Shown here one piece after another: positions 50,301 to 61,349 of a stretch of DNA of 64,000 nucleotides. This stretch comes from Amphimedon queenslandica. Its lineage: Eukaryota > Porifera > Demospongiae > Haplosclerida > Niphatidae. Position numbers and translations under genes: made by a program. The notes under the pieces were generated by a model that saw only the letters and a list, made by a program, of their open reading frames with translations, was not told the origin of the DNA and made no database searches. Location: contig NW_003546504.1 in assembly GCF_000090795.2 (NCBI RefSeq), forward strand, positions 74,166-138,165, written 5' to 3'. How positions within the stretch are numbered: the stretch's first letter is position 1; each line of letters starts with the position of its first letter.

Positions 50301-53300
50301 TGGTAACATTTGAGCATGGATATACATGTATTGTTAGTTTACAACTAGTATATTGCTATGAAAACGGTGAACTATAGTAAACTCAACTCAAATGCAAAAC
50401 GTGTCAACTTCTTGCTGACCAGTGCCATACATGTATGTATCAGGAAAAAATTTAAATGGAAAACCTTTTTCTTGATGGGTTTTGGCTCAATATTTGAGCA
50501 ACTTGACAATCTACTGACAAGAGGCTGCATGAGCACTGTACTGAAATTTTGTGGGAAATCCTGTTTGATTCATATATTCTATTATACAGTATAAGCTAGA
50601 ATTTGGCATTACTAAGTACAGTACGTCCTCAACAGGGGCGTATCTAGGACTTGGAGAAGAGGGGTGCTGAGGGCGCGCGAAGCGCGCTGTGATTTTGGCC
50701 ACACCCACTTTTACGGCGGTAAAACGGCCTTTTCCTGCATTTTCGTCAATTATGGGTGGGGCCAAGATCATTTCAAGCATACTGCTATGTTACTGGTACT
50801 TCTGATTGCTCCTTAAAGCACTGGAAACTGCTGAAATCATGATAAGGGGGCTAGATAACTTTGTTAAGAGGCTTGGTAGTGATGCAAGAGTCCAGGACTT
50901 CAGTAATTTTTTCTGAGCCCAGCCCTGAGGGGGGTGCTCAAGCCCCCTCAGCCCCCCCCCCTAAATACGCCTCTGCTCGATTATCTGTGCCTCTTTTATC
51001 CAAACCTTCGTTTACCGAATGCATGGCTGTCTCTAATGTGCATGCTCAGACTAGTTAATTTATTAATAACTGATTAAAATGGCTACTGCAGCAAAGAGCT
51101 TAACCAAGAGGAAGACCATCAAAGAGAAGCCTTAGATGCTCTACAAGTTAGAGAAAGAAAAGTCATGTACATTTATTCGTTAAAAAAGTATAGGACAGGT
51201 TGGTCTGCTGTACTCTGCGCTGTATTTTTCTTATTAAGATTGTTTCAGCTATATGAACATATCTTCCAATAAAGGTGCACATAGGTGTTTTTGATAATCG
51301 AGGACGTACATGTACTGTATATTTTGACGTTTAACTATGGTAGCAACTACAATACACATGTATTTTATTCATCTCCAATTCTTCATTGTTCTAGTGTAAG
51401 CTTTATCGAATGATTAATGTAACATTTTTCCCTATCAAATTTTTTTCCTAAATTAACATTTATAAATGTACATGTATTTGTGGTCAGATATGAAGCATGT
51501 GTGAGAGTGCATTTATCAATTGAAGTACACTAGTCTACATGTATTATTAATTAATTCTAATACAAAATTTAACTTTCGGATGGTATACAGTATGCTATTG
51601 TCTCCACTCACCATGCAAAGTGGTGTGGCAACACTAACTAGTATGAAGCAACCTATTAAGATGATCCTGAGTCATTTAGAGACAAGTCATTATTATTCTT
51701 AGATTATTCCTGACTCTTAATGTCTTACGTGTAAATGTATGATGTCTGTCTCAAACCTCTAAGGAAATACAGTAATTATAGATTTAGAGTACATGTAGAT
51801 AGGGAGCATAGCAAGCAAAACTTTTTATGTTTTTCTTATTTACAGGAAACTGAAGAGATATTAACTGATGTTCTTAAAGTTGAAGTTTTTCGACAAACAG
51901 TGGCATCAAATGTACTGGTTGGGACGTACTGTGCATTTAGTAACAGAGGAGGACTTGTAAGTTATCATGTGCATGTACTGTAGTACCTGTTGGTTCAAAG
52001 CTTTACATGTACATGTAGGTACTGTACATTTGTAAATGCATGCACTATTAGTTTTACCAACTTTTTGTACATGTAAATTGTACATACTACATAGCAGACC
52101 TGGGGTCAATTACAGTTGTAATTGTAATTGAAGGGTCAATTACAATTACAATTACATAATTGTAATTGTAATTGAACTTCAGCTTATGTAATTGAAGTTT
52201 CAAATATATTTGAGTTACCTAACTACAGAATGTACAGATGCACAAAGAAATGTTCTTTATGTACTTTGGTATCTTTGGGTGTTTTCGATACTGTAAAGTA
52301 CCAAAATAACTTATGTTGTTACAATACATGTACATCAAATTGTAATTGTAATTGAAAATGTAATTGAAATTACACTATCATGGTGTAATTGTAATTGTAA
52401 TTGAGTCTGTTTTTATAAAAGGAGTGTAATTGAATGCATAATTGTAATTGAACTTTTGTAATTGACCCCAGGTCTGCTACATAGTTATGTCTCTTCTATT
52501 TTTATGCATTGTATTAAGGCCAACAGTTAAGTTATATAGTTACATGTAAGGTATACTTAAGTTATAGAACTAAGTTGTATTTAAGGCCATTCATCCTTGG
52601 TAGCCACTAATGAATACAAGTTAAACTATTATATGTGCAGATGGACTTTGACTTGGGCTTCGACTTGGACTTGGGCTTTGACTTGGACATTGACTTGTGC
52701 TGCGACTTGGACTTGGGCTTCGACTTGGACTTGGGCTTTGACTTTGACTTTGACTTGGGCTTCGACTTGGACTTGGGCTTCGACTTTGACTTGGGCTTCG
52801 ACTTGGACTTGGACTTGGGATTCGACTTTGACTTGGACTTCGACTTGAGCTTCGGCTTTCACTTGGGCTTGGACTTGGGCTCTTGCTTGGTATAACACCA
52901 GACTTAAAGAAGCACCAAGGCTCATTTTCCTATAATGGGGATGGATGAATGTATGCAACTATGCATGTGCATGTAAGTGACCTTTTCCTTCCAGCAACAG
53001 CCTTTTTCTATGCATTCTTCTTCAGTAGTGCCATAAGAGCCTATCATTTTGAATGAAATATTTTTTTGCCTTGTAGTAGTTATTACTTACCACAGTCAAT
53101 TTTATCTTTAACATCAATGCATGCACTTTGAGCTGATGACTTTTTAAAGCAGTGTGGGTCTCCCTAGGAAAGAGTCAAAACAAGTCTTGTTTACATTATT
53201 ACTTCTTCTTCAAGCCAGCAACATTTACGATCTATGCATTCATTCTCTTGAATTCCAAGATATCCTAAGCAAAAATAATAGTAGCTATTGTTTCATCTTT

Positions 53301-55874
53301 TATTTTGATGCTACAGTACCACAATCTGTTTTTTCCAAGTCAGGTCTGCAGTTGCCAGTATTAGAAACATCTGTCTGGTAGCACCAAGGATCCTTTAAGC
53401 TAGCCTGCAACATTATATACTTATTATTGGCTGCTTGTTGGTATTGTCATGAAAATTCATTGCAAGTACAGATATGAATGTTCATGTATGATAACAATAA
53501 ATTGATCAATAACATACATCTGGTCTCCAACAACAGTCTCTGTTTGCACAACCGGTTTCATTTATTCCAAGAAAACCTGTTTACAAATGATAATACGTAC
53601 ATATATGCTTGCATATGTGGGATTTCATACAATTTTCACTTACCACAGTCATTCTTTTCAGAAACATCACAATTAATAGCCAAAGTAACTTTAGCACAGA
53701 GCAGAAAAATCCCAGATAAGATTAGTCCAACTTTCATGTTGCCAATAGTGTTAGTGAATGCTCCCTGAAAAAGTTATTAGGTTCTCGCTGACTAGCTTTG
53801 AATTTGTTCTCCCTCCTGAAAATGCGAAATAGATGTCAGTACAGGTATTATCACTACCTCCGTTGTCATGTAAACAACAATAAGCCATTGTTATTGAGTG
53901 CTCTGTAGTAGGAAGTATAGTGAAAAAATCTGGCTGAAGGTTTGGCCAGTTGTATTTTGTCACTAGTTTGGCAATCTCCACATACAGTACATTGTATTTG
54001 TTACAACTTGTACACGTTTTTAACTTTGGAAGGTACATGTACATGTAGATCTATATCTATCAGAAGCTGGCTCACAGTTACATGTACATGTAGGTGCATG
54101 TACAGTATGTACTGCCTCTGACAGTAAATATACATTTAGTTGCTTCTTTTATACATGTACTTAATCAACTCACAAATTCTTGTACAGTTGTAATATTTTT
54201 GACTTTTATTGTAATTTATGCTACATGTACGTACATGTAGCTTCAAACACGACAATTCACTGCTTTTGATTTGCATAAGTCAAATTTCCATTTCCAACAT
54301 GCTTTATCATTTGTACAGTACATCAAGTACAATGTAACTTGTGAAAGTGAAATTTCATTTTGACTTTTAAAAAGTACATGTACATGTACATGTGTATTTG
54401 GCCTTGCAATAATTATTTTAAATGACTATACACGAATAACCTCAAGTACGTATACATGTTCATCTACATGTACATTATGTACTTGTATAATGATATGGAG
54501 AGGGTCTAATTTAGTGTTACACAATGTGCATGTACTCACTACTCGATGCTACAATGTGCAAATGCTTAATTATTTTTTAAAGGTTCATCCAAAGACTAAA
54601 ATCCAAGACCAAGATGAGCTTTCATCATTATTACAAGTTCCATTAGTGGTAAGTTTATATTCCATTCAATGACATACCATATATGGGTTTTGTTGGTATA
54701 AAATTTTGTAAATTTGTTCAGATTTGCCATTTGTTGACATGAATATTTGCAAATCTTACCTTCTGTAGCCCCTAATGTGCCACACCTTTTTGTGGAATTT
54801 AATTTCACGAATTTAATGAAAACGTGAAATTTATTTCCAGTGAAATGTAACCCCTATACAGTAGATCTACTGTACATGTACACAACACACATTATGTATT
54901 CAACTTTGTCTCTCATTATAGGCTGGTACTGTTAATAGAGGTAGTGATGTCATAGGTGCTGGTATGGTTGTTAATGACTGGAGTGCTTTCTGTGGATTGG
55001 ATACAACTAGTACTGAGTTATCTGTCATTGAGAGTGTGTTTAAGTTAACTGATGCACCTCAATCAGCTATTGTCACTGATATGAGAGAGTCATTACTAGA
55101 AACGTGAGTCAGTTTCATTTGCTATTATAGAATCTGTATGTTGTACATACATGTACATCCACTTCAATCATGTAACTAACTGATTTAGAGCTAGAAAGTT
55201 GTTTAGATATGTCAAAATTAAGAGACAAATGGCCACCATTTTCCTTTTCAACTGGGTTACATAGTCATAATGATATGAGGCCCTTAGCAATGATTATCCT
55301 TTTTTTATATTTCTGATGTGAGCAAAAAAAATTTGACACATTCCATTTTCCAAGTAGAAAGCAACTGAATTTATAGTGTAACTGTAGAGATTTTTAATTT
55401 TGCTCCTCTATTTGTTGTCATTTTTGAGGAGTGGATTGGTTTGATTTTCATCGAGACCAATGCAGATTACTTATATAAAATTAAGTGTCATTCATTTTGC
55501 TTTGACTATAACTAGGAGGAGCATTATACATGTAGATCTGATGTGTCCCTTGTAGGATTTCATGCATGATAACTACATGTACTGTACACGTACATGCAAC
55601 TATTATGTGTTTGACCATATTGATTAATACATGTACATGTATCTCTCTTAGTTCTTATTTCCTTGTAATTTTCTTCTTTTATTAATCATGTAATATGTAC
55701 AGTATAAGACAAGCACATATAGACTTACTAAATGTTGTGTAGAAATATTCTTATTGTGTTAATCTCATGTGTTAGCACACTTATTTTAATATTGGATCCC
55801 ATTTGTTTGTTCATTTCAAAATGGTTTCTGGGTTCTGACTAATTTATTATTTTTTTTATTTTAGTGTTTCGTAA
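47365..55874 (+). CDS. EIF6: eukaryotic translation initiation factor 6
   Basis: Eight exons (47365-47471, 48919-49004, 49372-49415, 49468-49599, 51846-51956, 54583-54648, 54922-55103, 55865-55874) splice to exactly 245 residues, the length of human eIF6. The protein is nearly collinear: [100 protein letters not shown], and [17 protein letters not shown]. The last exon adds only TVS and the stop. eIF6 binds the 60S subunit, acts in nucleolar 60S maturation and blocks premature joining to 40S. Intron 4 (49600-51845) and intron 5 (51957-54582) contain mobile elements, and intron 5 hosts a complete antisense gene. Exons 6 and 7 have decayed copies at 59550-59862. Confidence 0.97.
47880..48130. 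repeat. degenerate GTACTT/AAGTAC repeat tract
   Basis: Dozens of variants of GTACTT and ACTTAAGTACTT follow a left edge CAGGGTTGGGGTGAAGTAC in eIF6 intron 1. The hexamer-like self-complementary unit can fold on itself. The layout, a CAG-GGG edge followed by a hexamer tract, resembles the complete element at 52095-52476, but I find no matching right end. Confidence 0.55.
49915..50140. repeat. short imperfect direct repeat in eIF6 intron 4
   Basis: The sequence TTTGATTGGAATGAGCTCAA occurs near 49940-49958 and again near 50096-50115, about 156 bp apart, each preceded by AATTCA or AATCCA and followed by similar text. It is a two-copy tandem unit of unknown origin. Confidence 0.5.
50634..50978. 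mobile_element. CAGGGGCGTA-family element, copy 3
   Basis: The ends CAGGGGCGTATCTAGG and TACGCCTCTG are inverted termini, and the interior matches the copies at 23909-24244 and 27461-27820, including GGGGGTGCTCAAGCCCCCTC. It contains a GC-rich palindrome, GGGCGCGCGAAGCGCGC. Flanks CTCAA and CTCGA may be a mutated 5-bp target duplication. It lies in eIF6 intron 4. Confidence 0.65.
52095..52476. mobile_element. hAT-like MITE with 8-bp target duplication and GTAATT tract
   Basis: The terminal inverted repeats CAGACCTGGGGTCAATTAC and its complement are perfect over 19 bp. The direct repeat CTACATAG stands exactly outside both ends (52087-52094 and 52477-52484), an 8-bp duplication characteristic of the hAT superfamily. 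Most of the 382-bp interior is degenerate (GTAATT)n, in opposite orientations toward the two ends, around a short unique core. No coding capacity. It lies in eIF6 intron 5, left of the nested trefoil gene. Confidence 0.85.
52621..53737 (-). CDS. secreted protein with three trefoil (P-type) domains and a Ser-Pro/Ser-Arg repeat tail
   Basis: Seven exons (53644-53737, 53518-53576, 53320-53404, 53203-53264, 53091-53163, 52982-53040, 52621-52929) splice in frame to 246 residues. A signal peptide ([20 protein letters not shown]) precedes three trefoil modules, each with the pattern C-x7-C-G-x8/9-C-x4-C-C-W ... [29 protein letters not shown] and [13 protein letters not shown]. Each trefoil is cut after its CG by a phase-1 intron. 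The last exon then gives about 85 residues of [12 protein letters not shown] repeats ending SPSAHIIV. Trefoil domains are three-loop disulfide folds in secreted mucus proteins and glycosidases. The gene lies wholly inside eIF6 intron 5 on the opposite strand. Its function is unknown; there is no enzyme domain. Confidence 0.85.
52640..52885. repeat. minisatellite coding the Ser-Pro/Ser-Arg tail
   Basis: On the + strand this is an array of six-base units GACTTG, GGCTTC and GACTTT arranged in higher-order units of about 18 bp (GACTTGGGCTTCGACTTG). Read on the minus strand, it encodes alternating Ser with Pro, Arg or Gln. The second trefoil gene has only a few units at the same place. Confidence 0.85.
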
Positions 55875-58075
55875 AGGCAAAGAGTAAATCTGTCAACAGC
55901 CACCAAAATTTAATGAACATACAGTTATGATAAAAATTGTTATTAGTGGGTTTTTTGTTATTGACATTGCATGTCACATTTTTGTACATGTAAATCTTTT
56001 TGTAACAATATTCAGTGACACTTATGTGTTGAATGTTTTATGTTTTTTGTTTAATAATTATTATTTAAGATTGATTAATGATCTTATTTGAAACGATGAA
56101 TTAATAATGAATTCAACATACATAATGAACAGTAATAGGGATTTTGGTTCAAATTTGCTCATGTACACTAGTAGAATTTGCATTTTGGTGAATTTCTTTA
56201 TCAAATTGGGCTGATGACTTAGTAATTGTGAGCCAGTAGCAAACTGCATTGGGCCAATTGTGTGCCTATTTGGCTTAACAAAATCTCTGTACTGTATGTT
56301 TGAACTAGTGCCAAGTGAGTATGACCAGGAGCCCAGAAGGTGAAATAATTGTACCATACATACATGTATACATCTAGGACAATGATTATAACAGACATAC
56401 ATGTACAAACACTAAATTACATGTACATGTGCACATGCAAACACATAAAGTGTACAAAGAGTTGGTATAGGTGGTGGGCTACATGTACATGTATGTGTGA
56501 GAGAGTCTTTATTATGGATCCTTCCCAGTTCCACATTCGACAAAGTGACAAAGTTAGGAGTGTTCTAATAACAAGATAACATGGTAATACAATCGAATGA
56601 GTTTGTTGGAAGCATTATAAGGTAGAGAGAACTTAAATAAGAAACCTGCTATGCATGCAATGAGGTCACTATCAGGCTCATAGCCAGTGGTGCATTTTCT
56701 AGGATTGCACCTCCCATTTGACATGAAGAACAAAAAGACTTCCAGCCTGTGCTGGAGTTTGCTACTGTCAGCCATACAGTAAATAATAGTCAATCATGTC
56801 AGACCTACCTGTAAAGTAACTTTGCTGATTGTCTGCTGTACTACGTTGAATTAATTGCATTGCTTGTGTGAAACCCCACATATCTAATAGAACGTTTCAA
56901 TAGTTGTGGTAATTTTAAAACTTGTTGAAATGTGTCAGCAACATTCACTCTTCATACACTTCAACTATGATTATACCATTTATGTAGCAAAGTTTGTAAT
57001 ATTTTTGGCAGACTGCAATGTTATAATTAATTTTATTTTTTGATTGAGTTATATGCATTGGTACATTGATGCTTGTACTTAAGTCCACAGTTACTCTACC
57101 TCTCTGGGGCACTTCCCAATACTTGTACTTTACTTAAGTTCTGACCATATTTTGAATGAAGGTAATTTTTGTATAATAGTAACAAGGCATACTAAATTTT
57201 GAATTACTAAAATTTACTTTTCACTAATTTATATTGTAGGAAAAATAAGCAACATATGAACACCTAAATTTTCCATTCTGTATTTATAATTCTTGAAATT
57301 TACCTGATTTTTGGTAACATAGAGTATACATGTAGTTTTAGTAAAGTGCTTGTAGTTATGCTTAAACTTGAGTCTATACATTACTTCATGTAATTCATGA
57401 CTTCAATCAAATCTAACATTATTATTACATGTATATTAATTTAATTAGCTAATGAAATTGCATAAATTGTACTTATTCTGGTACTTCTGTACATGACACT
57501 TGTGTTTATGCTAAAATGCTACACTATAAGTATCTTGTGTAACTACTTCTATAATTTTTGTATATACCGTATAGCTAGAAAATTTGAAGTGTTAAAATTT
57601 TGCGAATTAACTCTAAAAGAGGTTTGGAGGTTAAAATTTTTGCTAAATTTTAACTCTGTGTATGCTTCTATGGAGCCTTATCAAATTGGAGACTAAAAAT
57701 TTGGCAAATGGACCTCAATTCGCCAAAGTTTTACTCCACCAAATTTTCTAGCTATACGGTACTTGGTTCCAGCCCTGGACTCTATTAATTAATTAATTTA
57801 CTTATATTGACCTTGCATATAAAATTTTTATGTACAAAATCACCTTTTTGTATTCCTACATGTAATTATGCCTCTCAAAACATTCTACACTAATAATTAT
57901 GCCTGTTAGTTTATTGTTTACATAACACTCGAACTTTTCTTTTAATATTATGGGGTGGTAGCACTTCCCTTTTCCTCCTCTGCTATCTATGAATACATGT
58001 ACACGTATGCTACTAGTGTAAACTTTTTTAAGTACTCAGCAAAGTTAGCCATAAAGGCAAAGTTTAATTAATTGG
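55875..58075. other. region between eIF6 and the second trefoil gene
   Basis: The region holds the eIF6 3' UTR, scattered TACATG words, a short AAGTACTT-type repeat near 57065-57145, and the foldback element at 57565-57761. No gene is recognised. Confidence 0.45.
57565..57761. mobile_element. CCGTATAG-family foldback, copy 5
   Basis: TACCGTATAGCTAGAAAATTT at the left and AAATTTTCTAGCTATACGGT at the right are perfect inverted ends, the best-preserved pair in the window. The element is 197 bp with TA at both edges and no coding capacity. Confidence 0.8.
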
Positions 58076-58948
58076 CTAGTTATAATTATATATAATATCT
58101 GCTGCAGATGGACTTGCGCTTGGGCTCTTGCTTGGTGTAACACCAGACTTGTAGAAGCACCAAGGCTCATTTTCCTACAATGTGGAACAAGTTTAGTTAA
58201 GCACATGTACATGTACATGTAAGTTACTTTTTCCTTATAGCAGCAGTCTTTCTTTGTGCATTCATCTTCAGTAATGCCAACATGACCTATTGCATTCAAT
58301 ATTCTTTCTTGCTTTGTATGGTAGTATTACTTACCACAGTCAATTTTATCTTTAACATCAATGCATGCACTTTGAGCTGATGACTTTTTAAAGCAATATA
58401 TGTCTCCCTAAGAAATGATCAAAACAACTCTTGTTTACATTATTACTTGTTTCTCAAGCCAGCAGCATTTACGATCTATGCATTCCTTCTCTTGTATTCC
58501 AAGATATCCTATTAGCAAAAATAATTATGATAGCTGGTGCATAATTTTATTTTGATGCTATAGTACCACAATCTGTTTTTTCCAAATCAGGTCTGCAGGT
58601 GCCAGTAGTAGAAACATCTGTCTGATAGCACCAAGGATCCTTTGAACTAGACTGCAACATTATATAATTTGTTGGTATTGTCATTTTTCATTCATTGCAA
58701 ATACAGATATACATGATAAATTAATCAATAACATACGTCTGGTTTCCAACAGCAGTCTCTAGTTGTACAACCAGTTTCATTTATTCCAGCAAAACCTATT
58801 AATTCATGTTATTGTATGTAGTTTATTTGTGACATTTTGAACATTTTTGCTCACCACAGTCATACTTTTCAGAGACATCACAATTAATAGCCAAAGTAAC
58901 TTTAGCACAGAACAGCAAAGTTCCACATAAGATTAGTCCAACGTTCAT
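58076..58948 (-). CDS. second three-trefoil secreted protein (duplicate, short tail)
   Basis: Seven exons (58855-58948, 58737-58795, 58567-58651, 58447-58508, 58335-58407, 58228-58286, 58076-58174) mirror those of the gene at 52621-53737; the first six have identical lengths and phases. They encode 176 residues with an open frame: signal peptide MNVGLILCGTLLFCAKVTLA, trefoils around YDCGFAGINETGC, TDCGYLGIQEKEC and IDCGHVGITEDEC, then a tail of only SPSASPSAADIIYNYN. All trefoil cysteines are present, so the copy looks functional. It differs from its paralogue mainly by lacking the expanded repeat tail and by having Tyr instead of Trp after the third CC. Confidence 0.85.
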
Positions 58949-59549
58949 GTTACCAATAGTGAAAAAAATCAACACACTGACTCTTATTCTCTCTCCTAAA
59001 AATGCGAGTTAGACGTTGGTACAGATATTATCACAGCCTCAGTTTTAGTGTGCACACAATGAGCCATTGTATTTGAATGCTCTGTAGTAGGAAGTCTATT
59101 CAAAAGATCTGGCTGTAGGTATGGGCAATTGTATTTTGTCACTAGTTTGGCAATCTATTTGTTACAGTATGCAGATATTCATTTTTCATTTTGATCAGTT
59201 TATTCAGAAGCTGGCATGTACATGTACATGTATATGGCGTGCTGCTTCACAGGTAATGCATGCACTTTGAACACTTATTGCTTCTTTTAGTATTCAAATA
59301 ATACTTTGACTTTCGATGATACAAATATACATTTAGATAATAGGAAGGTGAAAAATTTCACTTTTGCTTTTATTTAAATTTGCAAATTTTGGTATCCAAC
59401 TCTATTAGTTGTACAGTGCTTAAATTTACATTTCTGATGATTTTAACACATGTATCTAGCCTTGAAATAATTAGTGTAAAGCTATACAAAGTTACATTCA
59501 ATGCTACAAGGTGCATTTACCCATACTTTGCTAGTTTATATTTTTAAAA

Positions 59550-59862
59550 AGCTCATTCAAGACGAAGATCAAGTCTTGTCACTATTACAAATTCCATGAT
59601 TCATGAGCATCCATTGAATGTAGTATTTGAATGTACTTTACACTATGTACCTTAGGTATTCAACTTGGTGTCTCATTATAGGCTGTTACTGTTAATAGAA
59701 ATAGTGTGTCATAGGTGCTGGTATGGTTGTTCATGACTGGAGTGCTTTCTGTGGATTGGATACAACTAGTACTGAGTTATCTGTCATTGAGAGTGTGTGT
59801 AAGCTAACTGATGCACCACAATCAGCCATTGTCACTGATATGAGAGATTCGTTATTAGAAAC
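59550..59862 (+). pseudogene. decayed copy of eIF6 exons 6 and 7
   Basis: 59550-59600 resembles eIF6 exon 6 (AAGATCAAGTCTTGTC, then ACTATTACAAATTCCAT) with deletions and a lost donor. 59682-59862 is a close copy of exon 7, still flanked by TTATAG and GTAAGT, but one base is missing near 59710 (AGTGTGTCATAGG against AGTGATGTCATAGG), which shifts the frame. The order and orientation relative to the trefoil gene match the parent locus, so it arose in the same segmental duplication. No other eIF6 exons are seen nearby. Confidence 0.85.
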
Positions 59863-61349
59863 GTAAGTCAGTTTCATTATAGCTACTATAGAGATGTGCA
59901 CGATTAATAAAGCTCAATTTATTTAATAATTTGAAAGCACTTCAAAATAACCTGTACAAGTACATATACATGTATCATATAATACTTTATACACAATACA
60001 ACACAACAAGCTGTATCATGTACTACAGTATTGTATCCCTTTGAAACTACTATATATATTAAAACTTGATTATCATAAGCATGTAAGTCAATAAAATAAG
60101 AAATCTTGTCTAAATCTTAATCTTTTAATTGTCACAGCTTTGACTTAGAGAGCCAGTTAAACTCATATTGTAAATTAACACAATAAATGTAATCAATGCT
60201 GCACTATACTCAGCAGTATCAACCACATTAGAACTATTATTAGCTATAGCTTGGTTCATTTAATAAGCTCATAACTGAAAATGTCCTTATTATGCATCAA
60301 ACACTCTTCAAAAAGTAGTAGATCCAAAGTTTGACATTCATATATAATCTTAATATGTCAAATATAATTCCGGTGATGTACAGTATTGATTCTACATACT
60401 TTTTGTTCTTTTGTCTGGGACGGGGAAGACTAATACATTAACAATGACTGGTAGTACTACTCTTCCTTCATTGATCAATTTTATTATATTCCTGAGGAGT
60501 ACTGGCAATATATCCTTTACCACCAAAATGTTCCATACAAGGAAGAATGAAGGAGAGAAGTAGGAGTGGGACAATAACAAAAAAAGCAATATCACTTTCA
60601 TACTCTTTCTCACCCCTTCTCCTCTCCAGTAGCAATAAGCATCAGGGTATTTTGGCTGCTAAACCAAGTCATAATCAGCTCAAACTTTCTACACAGCATA
60701 AGGGCATTAATATATATCAATAAAAGGGGGTGATTCCAAAGCCATTTTTGGAAAAAATCATGGGCTATAGCCTCGAGTATTTTTCAAAAATTGGTTGTTT
60801 TTAAGAATGCTCATACGCATGTACATGTAACTTGAAAAGGTTGAGTTGGAATCACCTCAAACTTTCCACACAGCATAAGATTATCAATTTTTTTATCAAA
60901 AAAAATTAATAAAAATTGTTGGATGATTTTGGAGCCAGTAAAAAAACCATGGGCTATAGCTTTCAAAAATGGGCCATTTAAAAAATTGTCCATAAATCAA
61001 AAAGTTTAAGTCAGAAACACATAAAGTTAAAAATATTTGCTACAAAAAATACTATGATTGTGTTAATTTTATCTTCCCACTCTGTCTCACTTGATAAAAG
61101 GGTCATCATTCTTCATTATATACATGTACTTCATCATATTGCTTTTGTAGGAATCATTCATTTATCATTATTTTAGAAACTATTGAAAGCTTATGCCTAT
61201 AAAATAAAAAGAACAAAAATAATTGCAATCATTATATAAGTACATACATCATGCACAGCATATATCACATGTACATTATGTTTTCATGCCCATCAGCTGA
61301 ATTTAGCCCTTGTTGATTCCTGTACAAAAGTACTTGCTACATACTACTT
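59863..61349. other. non-coding stretch with degenerate tandem repeat
   Basis: No gene is recognised. 60655-60990 contains two diverged units of roughly 180 bp, both with CAAACTTTC-x-ACACAGCATAAG and later CATGGGCTATAGC. The remainder is AT-rich. Confidence 0.45.

Noticed and set aside
52597-52895. + strand frames rich in Asp/Leu/Gly/Phe ([11 protein letters not shown]) or Trp/Thr
   Set aside because: They are translations of the minisatellite in the wrong strand. The minus strand continues a spliced trefoil gene with signal peptide and intact cysteines.
59682-59862. A second functional eIF6 gene
   Set aside because: Only exons 6 and 7 are present, with a one-base frame shift and a decayed exon 6.
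60392-60993. Minus-strand frames of 73 and 60 residues
   Set aside because: The second overlaps the degenerate tandem repeat. Neither shows a family motif or a plausible gene structure.
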